Notes under the pieces: model-generated
Told to the model about the DNA's origin: nothing
Database searches by the model: none
Seen by the model: only the letters and a program-made list of their open reading frames with translations
Shown: positions 31,429-42,164 of the stretch, in pieces
Layout of the letters: every line of letters starts with the position of its first letter
Position numbering within the stretch: the first letter of the stretch is position 1
Position numbers and translations under genes: made by a program
Assembly: GCA_032717465.1 (NCBI GenBank)
Contig: CM064732.1
Location: forward strand, 34,525,955 to 34,589,954
Length of the DNA stretch: 64,000 nucleotides
From: Coenobita brevimanus
Taxonomy: Eukaryota > Arthropoda > Malacostraca > Decapoda > Coenobitidae
Reading direction: 5' to 3'

Positions 31429-31827
31429 CAAAGAAGAATGACCCATATATGACAAACCAGTACCATTATCTTTGAATGAAATATTAATAACTCTTACAAT
31501 AATCTTAATTTTAAACTATTTTTATTCTTGCATGTATGCATTTCACTATAATAACCCAAGTACATACTGTATTACAGTTAAATAATTTACTTTAATGCAT
31601 TTATTCCAATATGTATTCAACTTATTTAAAATGTAATATTACTGAATAATCACTATTTACTATGAATAATATATGTATACAATATTCATACAATTATGTT
31701 ACTTTACAATATTATGTATTTCACTTAATTAGCTTATAAGTTCATTATAATGTGTATGTAGTATGTATTAATATATTATAACTATTAAATGTCGATGGTA
31801 CGTCATTTTCTTCATGTGCCGAGCAAA
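31339..31827 (+). other. AT-rich 3' untranslated interval of element C
   Basis: About 490 bases of very AT-rich sequence with a (TAA)n run near 31396-31425, between the env stop and the 3' LTR. It has no counterpart before the 5' LTR. No polypurine tract is evident directly before the LTR; the best purine run (GGGGGGAGAG) is near 31300, inside env. Confidence 0.7.
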
Positions 31828-32370
31828 TATAGGACTACATAATAGATAGATAGATAAATAGATAGATAGAGAGACAGATAGAAGCAGGAAGTCAAATGAT
31901 GAGAAGGTGTTGTGTTTGCGAGAAGCGAGCAGCGCTAAACGCTTACACGGAGGAAAGCTGACGACAGCGGCCAGTAAGGAGATGATTCAGTTAGCTGTCA
32001 GCAGTCCTCTCGTGAGAAAGTTCTGTTGCCATGAGGAAGATACGTGACACACACACCCTACTACACGAGATGTTAGGAAAGAGAGTTTAGAAGGAGACAA
32101 GCGACCCTAGAGAGAGGTCGAGACGGAGATTAGCTTTAGAACAGAGAGAGAGAGAGAGAGAGATAGCGAGACAGGGAGGTAGCTACCCAGGACTTATACT
32201 ATTATACCTGTTTAATATTTCCAAGACAAATAAAAATAGTCCCATACTATTCTTTACCTCTCCCGTCACTACATGACATCTGGTGGGGAAACTACTACAA
32301 GATATAAAAGCCGCTCGACCACAAGTCTAAAATATACTTCTCTACAATTAACTACAAAGTCTTTATGACA
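31828..32370 (+). repeat. 3' LTR of element C
   Basis: 543 bp, matching the 5' LTR except for one C/T difference (near 32325) and four extra bases in the GA run. AATAAA at 32229-32234. The target duplicate GTTA follows at 32371. Confidence 0.93.
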
Positions 32371-32374
32371 GTTA

Positions 32375-32647
32375 CCATCCAGCGAAGTAAATGGTTTCCT
32401 GGTGTTAAGGAAACCATTTGGCTTGTCATTCAGTGTAGAGTCACCCACAAGCAGAAGGAGGAGAAAAGAATGAAGGAAAGAAATACAGAAGAGGGAGTGT
32501 AAAGTTCCCCACAGGCAGGACAAGGAAAGAATGAACGAAAGGAAGACAGAAGAGGATGGAAGGAAAGAGGGATGGAGGAGAAGAAAGGGCAGACACCCGA
32601 GAGCAGCACTACATCGAGTAAGTGGATGGTGAGCGTCCCCACCTACC

Positions 32648-32649
<2 letters not shown>
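32375..32649. repeat. Flank of element C with a degenerate 65-70 bp tandem duplication
   Basis: Purine-rich sequence. Units at about 32440-32507 and 32508-32572 share CCCACA(A/G)GCAG, AAAGAATGAA and ACAGAAGAGG words. No gene is seen. Confidence 0.6.

Positions 32650-32727
<78 letters not shown>
32650..32727. repeat. (AT)n microsatellite
   Basis: About 78 bases of AT repeats abutting the left arm of the foldback element. Confidence 0.95.
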
Positions 32728-32728
<1 letters not shown>

Positions 32729-34365
32729 CGTGTAACACGATGTATGATAAAATCTTACACCAATTATCTGTCATGCAATTTTGAGTATATTTTGTTCTAT
32801 AAACATATACTCTCTGTGGCCCCAGTTCAGTACCCAGCATTCGGCTGTTTAGGTGTAAAAGTGTCGTGGCTTGCATATGCCATTGGGTGGGAGCTTTGCA
32901 CGGTGACGGGAGACAAGTATTAATAGCTTATACTCTACTGTACATGAAAATCCCATATCCTATCAGTACAAACGGGTTTTAAGATGGAACTTTACGTAGT
33001 CTATTGATTCTTTAACAACGTCATGCGTTCCTGCAATTCTTTTGGACAAAGCAACTGTAATTAAGGATAAAATTCAAATTTTATGGCTTGCAAGGGAGTA
33101 GGAAGGGAGTAGAGGCTGGTGTGTTGTTGCCAGTTATGGAATGTATGGTTTGTAGGATATAACTACCAGCATTATCATAACCCCCCAGGTCATTCAATGA
33201 AAAAGTGTTATTGTACAGGGAAGTTAGCGTCACTTTATATCAGGAAGAATATTATTTATCACAATTTTTCAGCTGTAAGCAAATGTGGCACCATTGGGTA
33301 TCTCCACCTGTATTCTGTGGCTGCAGCACTGGCATTTGCATCGCAGAACCCATAAAAATAGACGATATCTGCATATTCGTCATTGCTGTATGTACGTGGC
33401 ATGCTGTTTCATGAACAAATGAAGGTGAACCCAGTGTACAACTGAACGCGGAGAACACTATTTGAAGTGTTTGCCTCGCTCGCAAATTTTCCCATTCAAA
33501 TGACACCATGGAGGCAGGGTTGCCAAGTTCTTATCATCAGTCTCACTAGTTTAGTCCTGAACACTTGCTAGAACTTCGTTAGATAATAAACTGTGCAAAA
33601 CATCACTAGAAAATATAATTAGAATATCACCTAAATATGACAAAAATATCCAGAATGTAGCTAGATATCATGATGCCAGATGTAAAATAGTGCTACTAGG
33701 TAGAAGCAAAAAATAGTTCTAGCTGCAAAGTCGTTAAATTGGCAATCCTGCGTCACTACTCTCACGTCAACATCATATGAAAGAAATGGTCCCATGTTTA
33801 CTTGCAGCAGAAAAATTTTTATGAATAGTATTATTACTCCTGACTTAAAGTGACGCTAGTCACTCATTACAGTAAAGTTTTGTCATTGAATAAACTGTGG
33901 GTGTTTTGGTAAATGCTGGTAGTAATATCCCACAAATCATACATTACATAACTGGCAACAACACACCAGCCTCTCACTCCCTCCTTAGTTCCTTGCAAGC
34001 CATAAAATTGAATTTAATCCTTAATTACAATCAATTTGTGCAAAAGAATTGCAGGAATGCATGACTTGATGTAAAAGAATCAATAGACTATGTAAAGTTT
34101 CTTCTTAAAACTCGTTTGTACTGATAGGATATGGGATTTTCATGTACAATACAGAATAAGCTAATAATACTCGTCTACCGTCGCCCTGCTAACCTTCCAC
34201 GCGATGGCACATGCAAGCCACGAAACTTTTACGCATAAATAGCCGAATGCTGGGTACTGAACTGGGGTCGCAGAGAGTATACTGGAATGTTTATAGAACA
34301 AACTATACTCAAAATTGTATGATAGATCATTGATGTAAGATTTTATCATACGCCGCATTGCACCC
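32728..34365. mobile_element. Long-inverted-repeat (foldback-type) DNA element
   Basis: Left arm about 32728-33294 is reverse-complementary to right arm about 33784-34365, with roughly 85 percent identity by eye. Matching blocks include TATGATAAAATCTTACA, CCCAGTTCAGTACCCAGCAT, GTACATGAAAATCCC and ACTGGCAACAAC. The spacer (about 490 bases) has no recognisable transposase. The element is flanked by (AT)n on the left and (GA)n on the right, which hides any target duplication. It is probably a non-autonomous DNA transposon; I cannot assign a superfamily. Confidence 0.88.

Positions 34366-34372
<7 letters not shown>

Positions 34373-34399
<27 letters not shown>
34373..34399. repeat. (GA)n microsatellite
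   Basis: GA run immediately right of the foldback element. Confidence 0.95.
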
Positions 34400-34401
<2 letters not shown>

Positions 34402-34479
34402 ATTTGATAACTTCCTAAAAATCTGACACTTGGTTTCGTACACGTAGAGGTGTCTTCCTTTACTTTTTCCTCCACTCCA

Positions 34480-34860
34480 TATGGCTTCCTTTAATCCTTT
34501 CCATCTTCAGTTTAATTTTATTATTCCTATTTCCATTTCTGTCTCTACCTCCCTTCCATTCTCCACACATCTTCCTCTTGCACCTTCCTCTTCCTTTTCT
34601 CTTTTTCTCCCTGTCTCCCCTTTTCCTCTCCCCTCTATCAATTTTCTTCTTTTTCCTTTCCTTGCCTTCCCTTCCCATTGTGTCTTTCACACCTCTCCCC
34701 CCTTACCCTTCAAATACCTTCCTCCTCCTCCTCGTTCTCCACTTTTTCCTGTTCCTCCTTCTGTTCATCTTATTTTTCCTCTTCTTCATACTTCATGCCT
34801 TTTGCTTTCAAGTCTTATTCAGCATTTTTTTCTTTGTCTTTATTGCTTCATCCTCATAAT
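34480..34860. repeat. Pyrimidine-rich low-complexity tract
   Basis: About 380 bases that are mostly C and T on this strand. Reading frames are low-complexity Phe/Leu/Pro/Ser text. From 34861 to 35162 I see only AT-rich sequence and no gene. Confidence 0.8.
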
Positions 34861-35161
34861 GTGACATGCCATAACTTATCACATATCCTTTTTTCCTTCA
34901 TCGAAAACTTTTATTTAGCTATATTCAGCGAACTTGAAATGCACAGAATAAAATAATTCTGTTTTTAATCCATCCACTTAAACGGAATAGTAATCTCTGT
35001 GTCTAGAAAACTGTCTTAAGTTGAGAGTATTTATATGAAGATTATAGTCGAGGACTTAGGTGATTAAAATTGCCCGCCAGTTTATACTTATCATCTTCGG
35101 CATTAATATTACTTTTCGTTATCATCATTATATTCTCCCCCTCCCACACACACACATTCAG

Positions 35162-35162
<1 letters not shown>

Positions 35163-35240
<78 letters not shown>
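35163..35240. repeat. (AT)n microsatellite
   Basis: AT run with a single GA interruption at about 35209, joined directly to a SINE head. Confidence 0.95.
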
Positions 35241-35242
<2 letters not shown>

Positions 35243-35624
35243 TAGAGTGTGCGTTTCGTACACGGGTGAACCAGGGTTCGCGGCCCGCCAGGGTCATAAA
35301 CTTTGGGAGTGTTCACCTGCCCACGTACTACATTGTCGGACACCTGGGGTGCTGTGGTTGAACCAGTGTCGCTTACTGTAAACTATGCTTGCACCCAGTC
35401 GGCTTGCGCGGGCCGATTACACTTGGTTCACAGACTACACACACATCCAAAGCCACTCCAACACTACAATTACACTAACAAGCACTTCTCACCCTACATA
35501 CAATCTCTACTAGACAGCCTAAGCCACTTGGTAGAGATACATTGGCTGTATCGTCCCGACTTCGGTCGGGATAGGCCGGTCCTGCAGTGGATACTCAAAA
35601 CGATGATGATGATGATGATGATGA

Positions 35625-35627
<3 letters not shown>
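35240..35627 (+). mobile_element. tRNA-headed SINE, family 1, copy 2
   Basis: Starts inside the tRNA-like head (GGTAGAGTGTGCG...CAGGGTTCGCGGCCCG). It has the conserved body, the hairpin CCCGACTTCGGTCGGG and a (TGA)n tail at 35604-35627. An (AT)n run of about 72 bases follows at 35628-35698, then a (GA)n run to 35716. Confidence 0.93.
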
Positions 35628-35702
<75 letters not shown>

Positions 35703-35799
35703 AGAGAGAGAGAGAGATTTTTGGTTTATTTGAAATCGTATAATAATTTTTCTACCCTTAATCGGCACAAAACTTGCAAAAGTGGCGATATTGGCATGG

Positions 35800-35803
35800 A
35801 AAA

Positions 35804-35838
<35 letters not shown>

Positions 35839-35903
35839 GAGGTGAAGTGTGTTGAATAGAGGAATGTTAACAGCAGTCCCTCACCGGCACAGTCGCACCC
35901 ACA

Positions 35904-35963
<60 letters not shown>

Positions 35964-36200
35964 CGTTATTTTCCTTCTTCTCTCCCACTACTACTCCTGT
36001 TACTTGGCCTCTCTTTCTTCCAAATTCCTTTCCCCCTCTTATTCTTCCACTTGCCCATTCTTTCTTCTCGTTTCTTTCTTCACACATTCCCAGTGTCCCA
36101 GTCCCTCTCTCTTTCCTTCCTTCTTTCTTCCCTGCCTCCTCCCCCTCTCTTCTAAACTTCTGTTCCTCATACTCCTTCCCTCCTTGTTTTTTTTTTTCTA

Positions 36201-36274
<74 letters not shown>

Positions 36275-36830
36275 ACACTCTTATCCTCTTTCGCCTTGTT
36301 CTCATGTTCTCTCGTTCCCTTCTCGTTCTTCCTCTCTCTTGCCCTCCCACTCCCTTGGTCTCTCCTTGACATTTTCTCTCTCCCACTCCTCTCTTCCCAC
36401 TCTTTCCCCCATTCCCTCAACCCCCTTTCCTTTTTTTTTTTATCTCTCCTATCTTCCCCACCTCCCTCGCTCCCTCCTCTTATCCCTCCTCGCCTCCCCT
36501 CTGTCCCTCCGTGCGTCCTCCTTTCATTGTCTCCCTATTTTCCATCCTTTCTTCCTTCCCTGGCTGCCCTCTTTCCCCCCCTCCTCCCTTCCTTCCTTTC
36601 CTCCCTTCCTGTCTCCATTTCTTTCTTCTTCCCTCCTTCCCTCCATCTCTCCCTTCCTTGTTCCCTCCTTTCCTCCATCCCTCCCTCCCATCCTTCCTTT
36701 CCTCCATCTCTCCCTCCCTTCCTTCCTTTGCTCTGTCCCCACCTTTGTTTTGTTGTCGTTCCCTCTCCTTTTATTTTTCTTTTTTTCCCTGCCTCCTTTC
36801 CTCTACCTGGCAAAAGAGTCTACCGAGGAT
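35800..36830. repeat. (GA)n/(CT)n runs and long polypyrimidine tract
   Basis: (GA)n at 35800-35842, (CT)n at about 35905-35960 and (CT)n at about 36205-36270. All the rest to about 36800 is dominated by TTCCTCCC-type words. One strand is therefore almost wholly pyrimidine for about 0.9 kb. Long reading frames on both strands here are artefacts of the composition. Confidence 0.9.
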
Positions 36831-36899
36831 AAACTTACCACTCGTTGTTATTGTTCATTTTGCAATCTTAGGCCGCAATTTGATACCAGCTGACTGGTG

Positions 36900-37497
36900 A
36901 GAAAAGGAATGGAGTTAGGGACTGGTGAGGTTAAAGTAGGAACAGGTGGAGCAAAATAAGAAATTTTAAAAAATCGTGGTAGGGAAAATATCGGTTGATA
37001 TTACGGACGGGGCGAAGTGAACTTAGGAAAACAGACGTAGAGGGGTGACATTAGGAACTCTTTGTGGTGAACAAAGGGATGTGAGGGGCAGAATATGATG
37101 CTATAATTAGGGATTAAACGGTAGAATATTTGCAAAACAAGGGACTGGTGTGGGACACAACGACAGAGATTAAGGTGAAACGTGTGGGGTATACTATGGG
37201 GTTAGTCTATGATATGAGAAGGGTGAAAACACTTGAAGGGTTACAGCAGGTGAGATGAAGTACAGACTACATGGTACCACTGACAGATTAGGAAATTATT
37301 CAGAAAAGGAGTAGGATTATGGACTGGGGTCAGAAAGGAAGTGAAAGTAGGGTCAGGACCTGAATAAGGATGACATAAGGGACTTGAGGAAGCAGGATAG
37401 GATTGATGTTAAGAATTAGTAGGGAGAATAAGGAAGTGAGTTGAGGGACTGGTGGAAAAGAGTGGAGGTGAAATAAGGGGTTAGAAGAACCGAGTTA

Positions 37498-37500
<3 letters not shown>
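36900..37500 (+). repeat. Degenerate minisatellite-like G-rich interval
   Basis: Short words recur irregularly, for example GGGACTGGTG near 36916, 37140 and 37443, together with GGGGT, GTGAGG and AGTAGG-type words. It looks like a heavily decayed short tandem repeat. No gene is seen. Confidence 0.45.
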
Positions 37501-37531
<31 letters not shown>

Positions 37532-37552
37532 CCGAAATAAGCACAAGCAAGG

Positions 37553-37626
<74 letters not shown>

Positions 37627-37684
37627 GCACACACACATGAATAAACATGAACACGCAAACACTGAAAGTATGCACAAACACACA

Positions 37685-37741
<57 letters not shown>

Positions 37742-37750
37742 CTCACTTCG

Positions 37751-37795
<45 letters not shown>
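37500..37795. repeat. Compound (GA)n-(CA)n-(CA)n-(CT)n microsatellite
   Basis: (GA)n 37500-37528, (CA)n about 37556-37620, (CA)n about 37679-37740 and (CT)n about 37751-37793. Confidence 0.97.
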
Positions 37796-37798
<3 letters not shown>

Positions 37799-37799
37799 G

Positions 37800-38600
37800 T
37801 TTGGGGGAAGAATTACAGATTTCAATGGAAGGTAAACAGTTATGATTATTATTTTGATTAATTTGGTCTTAATATATTTTTCATTTAAAGATTTTTAAGC
37901 TGCTTGTTTAGTGGTAGATGAAGAATAAAATAACTATTCACTAAAATAAATGATAAAGAGAGTGTAGCGGGAGAGAGAGATACATAAACACGCACAATGG
38001 TTCCAAAAGAGAAGATTAGAACCAGTAAAGGAGTGTGTTGTAAGGAACTAATAAAAGAACACTGCTCTGTCACACAACAATTATTTAAAAAGGGGGGGAA
38101 GAGGAAAAGTTGTGTTTGACAAAGCCTAACGAAATGGCGAAAGGAAGGCGAAGAAAGCAAGAACGGTGACAGCAAAAGAGAAACACTGAAAAGAAAATAG
38201 TTGTGCGCAAGACGGTTGCTTGGATACAAAGGCACAAAATAAAAAGAAATGGATGAAAGATGCGTTGGAACACAGGGCAGGAATGGATAGAGAGGCAAGT
38301 CAAAGTCTCAGGAAAAATGGGGTTGCAACAGGAGAAAAAAGGAGGAATAGGTGCAACAAGCGAAAAGTTGTTTGATAAATTTTGACGTGGGGCGAACCTA
38401 GGAACAATAAATGCGACAGATGAAAGAGAACTGCCTGAGAATTTAGAGGAGATGGAAAGTGCTGGAGAAGGACTAAATTGAGCAGATTTTTTTTTTTTTT
38501 TTTCTGTAGTATGTTTGATTCGGGAAAATATGAATATTTGGTTGCACCCATGTCCTCTACATGCATGGGAACGAGAATCGGATAGTAATTTAATTTTAAT
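37800..38600. other. No gene seen
   Basis: Ordinary AT-rich sequence with a poly(T) run at about 38487-38503. I find no recognisable coding or repeat signature. Confidence 0.5.
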
Positions 38601-38604
38601 GTGT

Positions 38605-39370
38605 TTAACCCGCCCTGTCCCGTCGACATATGGGTACATTGCAACATTTTGCATTTGCCAGTCCCGGCGATGTACTGGTACGTCATGCAATTGCAAGGTC
38701 CCTAATTTGCACAATTTTCAATTTTCGTGCATGATTTTTCGTACATATACACAGGACACCTTCCTCTATTCCTCTTCAAGATGCCAAGCAGGGACAATGC
38801 CTTACACCGCATAACCTCCCCCTCCCCCCCTCATGCCATTGTCTCAGCAATTCACCTGTAATCAGTGACCTGGCCAGTAAAGACATTCAGGGCCAGGGTG
38901 ATTCCCCAATCGATGACAATGTGGAGGACAAAGTTTACATAGCATTAGAGGAAGAAACAGTCAGAAATAATGATCAGGTAATGTGGCAAAAGAAGGTCAG
39001 GTATGGTGATGAGTTAGTGAGTGAAACAATGCTTATAATGCCTATATTACTGTTTGAAAACCAATATACTCTCGTACTACATATAAATTCGTACCAAGTA
39101 AATAAATAAATACCGTTTATGAGTGGTGTGAAATAGTTACCCTCCCATAGAACTCGTTTTCTTTGGTGCCAGCCTGTTAGAAAACCTAGTCAGGTAAGGA
39201 GGTCCTGGTACCTGGATCGAGTATTTTAAATCTCAGGTGAGCGATTTCTCTGTGAATTTTCAATGTTTCTCAACAAAAGCGGAGGTTTTAGCCAAAAAAA
39301 AAAATTTCGAAAATACATCGGCATTGGGGGGTGTCGGAGGTGCAAAATAGCTCGGGACGCGACGGGTTAA
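38605..39370. mobile_element. Non-autonomous piggyBac-type element with TTAA flanks
   Basis: TTAA at 38605-38608 and 39367-39370 flank imperfect terminal inverted repeats. The left end is CCCGCCCTGTCCCG, and the right end read on the other strand is CCCGTCGCGTCCCG. TTAA duplication is the hallmark of piggyBac insertion. The inside (about 758 bases) has a short open frame near 38780-39109. It includes MPSRDNALHRITSP and an acidic stretch, perhaps a remnant of a transposase N-terminus. No DDE core is present. Confidence 0.75.
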
Positions 39371-39879
39371 CGGCATATTAGCTCAGATACTGGAAAATTT
39401 TATTGACAAGTATGTATAATATTGGTAATGCTGATCGTTAGGAATAGCAGAGGTGACAAGGATAGTCAGAGTCTGTGCTCTCTGTCCGAACAGTAGTGCG
39501 ACTTGCCCAGCCTTGATGATGATGCGGTGAGATCCACAGTGTTATAGCACTGTATGATGCAGTTAAGTATTCTTAGACTAAGGTACCTACAGTTATGCGT
39601 GTCATTCATTCCCTGTGTCAGCCACCGCATCTTTCACAATAGGGTTTTGTAACTTGCTGTTCGGCACACGGCTGTTAGCTGTTTGAGTTGATAGAGGGAA
39701 GGAAGGAAGGAGAGGAGCCAGTGTTCTGACATCTGATAATTGTTTTTATCCCTGGTCATGTCTAAGCTTACCAGCAGAGTTAAAGGCACTGTTTTCTATT
39801 AATGGTACGAATTATGACATGTTACTGAGAGGTTTTTGCTTCGGTCCTCCACTTCTCTCTTATACTCTGCCATTTTCTC

Positions 39880-40172
39880 ATCCTCTTGTAACCTTTCCAC
39901 TCTCCTTGCAACTACTCCTTCCTCTCGTCTTTCCCTTCTTCTATTCCTATATCTTGAATTCTAATTCTGGCCACCACCAAGTAGTGGTCAGAAAGTCCAC
40001 TCCCCCAACCTCTATAAACTCTTGCATCCATTACACATCTTCGCATCCTTTCATCCACACACACATAATCAATCATTGCCTTCCTTTCATTCAGTTCACC
40101 ACCCACCCTTCTCATCACTCGCCATGTATACCTGTGGATCATTTTATGCCTGAAGAGGGTAAGAGTTCCCAA
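39880..40172 (-). pseudogene. RTE-like LINE endonuclease fragment
   Basis: Minus-strand text includes FRHKMIHRYTWR, KAMIDYVCVDERMRRCVMDA and GLSDHYLVVARIRI. The SDHYLV block is the conserved SDH motif at the end of AP-like endonuclease domains of non-LTR elements, and MIDYV-x-VDER is typical of RTE-type copies. Only the C-terminal part of the endonuclease is present, and the flanks are unrelated. It may come from the same family as the RT fragment at 56.7-57.2 kb. Confidence 0.8.
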
Positions 40173-40529
40173 ACACCTCGTGTACAGTCACTTATTAATT
40201 CATTATTTCCTCCAGACCACTTTCTCCAGCGTAAAGGACACAGGTATACTTAAAAAAAATAAAGCGTATGAAGATGTAGAGATGGCCAGGTTCCCAAAAA
40301 TATTGGAACAATGTAGAGGCAGTAAACTGACATGTAATCCCAGCCCTATTTTTTTTTTTTTTGTAGCAGAATTTTGTGTACTGCATGGCTGGTTAGTAAC
40401 TACTATTATGATGACATTTTTCAGACGTACTTGTGATACACTATAATGACACTTACCGGAGGAAAGAAAAGCAGAGCTGAGATTATATGTTGCTTTACTG
40501 CCATTACCTAGTTCCGATAGTCTTTCATT

Positions 40530-40637
40530 GTAATATATCTATATCTATATCTATCTATCTACCTATCTATAGATAGATAGAGAGAGAGATTTAGATATAG
40601 ATAGACAGTTAGATGAATATAAAGAGAGAGAGAGAGA
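40530..40637. repeat. ATCT/GATA and (GA)n microsatellite
   Basis: TATCTATC words followed by TAGATAGA words, so the tract is self-complementary, ending with a short (GA)n run before a SINE. Confidence 0.9.
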
Positions 40638-40638
40638 G

Positions 40639-41031
40639 CCTCTGTGGTACAGTGGTAGAGTGTGCTTTTTCGTAAACGGGTGAGCCAGGGTTCACGCCCC
40701 GCCAGGGTAATAAACTTTGGGAGTGTTCACCCGGCCACGTACTGCATTGGCGGTCACAAGGGGTGCTGTGGTTGAACCGGTGTCGCTGACTATAAAGTGT
40801 GCTTGCACCCAGTAGCCTTGCGCGGGCCTATTACACTTGGTTCACAGACTACACACACATCCAAAGCCACTCCAACACTACAGTTACACTTACAAGCACT
40901 TCTCACGCTACATACAATCTCTGCCAGACAGCCTAAGCCACTTGCTAGAGATACATTGGCTGCATCGTCCCGACTTCGGTCGGGATAGGCCGGTCCTGCA
41001 GTGGATACTCAAACGGCTGATGATGATGATG

Positions 41032-41034
<3 letters not shown>
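40639..41034 (+). mobile_element. tRNA-headed SINE, family 1, copy 3 (most complete)
   Basis: The head is complete: CCTCTGTGGTACAGTGGTAG for the A-box side and AGGGTTCACGCCCCGCC for the B-box side. The body of about 330 bases matches the other copies. It has the hairpin CCCGACTTCGGTCGGG and a (TGATGA)n tail, followed by (AT)n at 41034-41094. The best reference copy in the window. Confidence 0.95.
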
Positions 41035-41098
<64 letters not shown>

Positions 41099-41289
41099 TT
41101 GTTTTATTGATCTTTTAAAGTCCCTGTGTAAGAAAATTCATCTCTCTAAAGCTTTTCGACTTAAACACATCCTAGTAGTGAAGAGATTAATGAAGATTCT
41201 GACTAGCCTCGTCTAGTTCAAGAAGTCTCTCTAGAGTTGAATAAAACTGTTGAAGAAAATGACAAGAAAGAGCACTCAGTGAGCACAAC

Positions 41290-41700
41290 ACCGATGCTTT
41301 GCAATCGGTTTATGACAACATTTGCCATACCCCTGTGACCTTGGCCTTTGACCATTGTTCTCAAACTAAATACTTCACATTTGCGTGATCATGAGCCCCT
41401 CCATTAAGTTTGGTTCAAATTGGATTATAAGTGTTTAAGCTGACCTTTCCCTGTGACCTTGACCTTTGTTCTATTGTTCTCAAAACTGGACATTGCAGTC
41501 AATGCCTGATCCTAAATCGGTCCACCAAGTTTACCCCTAACTGTATGACAGCTCCTTGAGTTAAAGAGCCGAAAGCCTGACACTGTCCTGTTATCTTAAA
41601 TTTTCAAAGATTGTTCTCAGAAATAAAACACTTATGCCCACTTCTACCAAGTTTCGTTAGAAAAAGACTTTTTCTCAGGCAATATGTACCGTATCTGAGA
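41290..41700 (+). repeat. Degenerate repeat with TGACCTTGACCTTTG-type words
   Basis: Two blocks, near 41330 (CCTGTGACCTTGGCCTTTGACC) and 41450 (CCCTGTGACCTTGACCTTTG), are each followed by ATTGTTCTCAAA and a CCA(T/C)(T/C)AAGTTT word. The period is about 115-120 bp. A third, weaker block begins near 41595. It resembles a repeat that is widespread in marine invertebrates. No gene is seen to 41950. Confidence 0.65.
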
Positions 41701-41956
41701 CCCAGTGGAGAATGCAATCCGTCTCTGAAAATAATAGATAAACAGGGGGATTGGTTTTCCCAGTTTAGAGCCAGAGGAGTCTAAAAAAGAAGAATGAAGG
41801 AGAACATGGAGAGATCAAGATTTCCTTCGATTATGCTGTATCAAGTTAGCATACTATTAAAGCTACCCTAGGTGGTGTTTCAGATATAGAAAACCTTGAG
41901 GATTATGGCTAGGTAATTAAACAATATAATATCATCGTGTCTGGGAGTTGTGAGGG

Positions 41957-41958
<2 letters not shown>

Positions 41959-42000
<42 letters not shown>
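41959..42000. repeat. (AT)n microsatellite
   Basis: Perfect AT run, about 42 bases. Confidence 0.95.
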
Positions 42001-42003
<3 letters not shown>

Positions 42004-42164
42004 CAGTACAGTATCACCGAGGGCAACCAAACAACCCCAGAAGGAGCCCACAGAGGAGCAAATACAGCGCGACTGGACTCCGGGCAACAGGAACACATGT
42101 CCGCCCGGGCCGCGTGCCCCTGTGACCCGGAGCTCACCCGCTGCCACCATAGCAGGAAAGCGAG
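42001..42164. other. GC-rich interval
   Basis: GC-rich sequence between an (AT)n run and the LINE start. It has no recognised domain and may be a fragment of another repeat. Confidence 0.4.

Larger units (their letters stand above)
22719..32370 (+). mobile_element. Element C: errantivirus-like Gypsy element with gag, pol and F-type env
   Basis: 9652-bp element with LTRs at 22719-23257 and 31828-32370. Flanking GTTA at 22715-22718 and 32371-32374 is a 4-bp target duplication. The two flanks joined resemble an uninterrupted sequence at 45752-45772 (TTGGTTATATGGTTACCAC). Gene order is the canonical Gag, protease, RT, RNase H, integrase, followed by an envelope gene. The LTRs differ by one substitution and a (GA)n length change, so insertion was recent. 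Yet at least six frame changes break the coding regions. It is old-virus-like in form, and I describe it only as a broken genomic copy. Confidence 0.93.

Noticed and set aside
35849..36832. 327-residue open frame in the polypyrimidine tract
   Set aside because: Ser/Leu/Phe/Pro low-complexity text driven by composition, with long frames on both strands. No domain is visible.
40530..40600. CRISPR-like or spaced repeat array in microsatellite blocks
   Set aside because: These are simple tandem repeats without unique spacers, in an animal genome.
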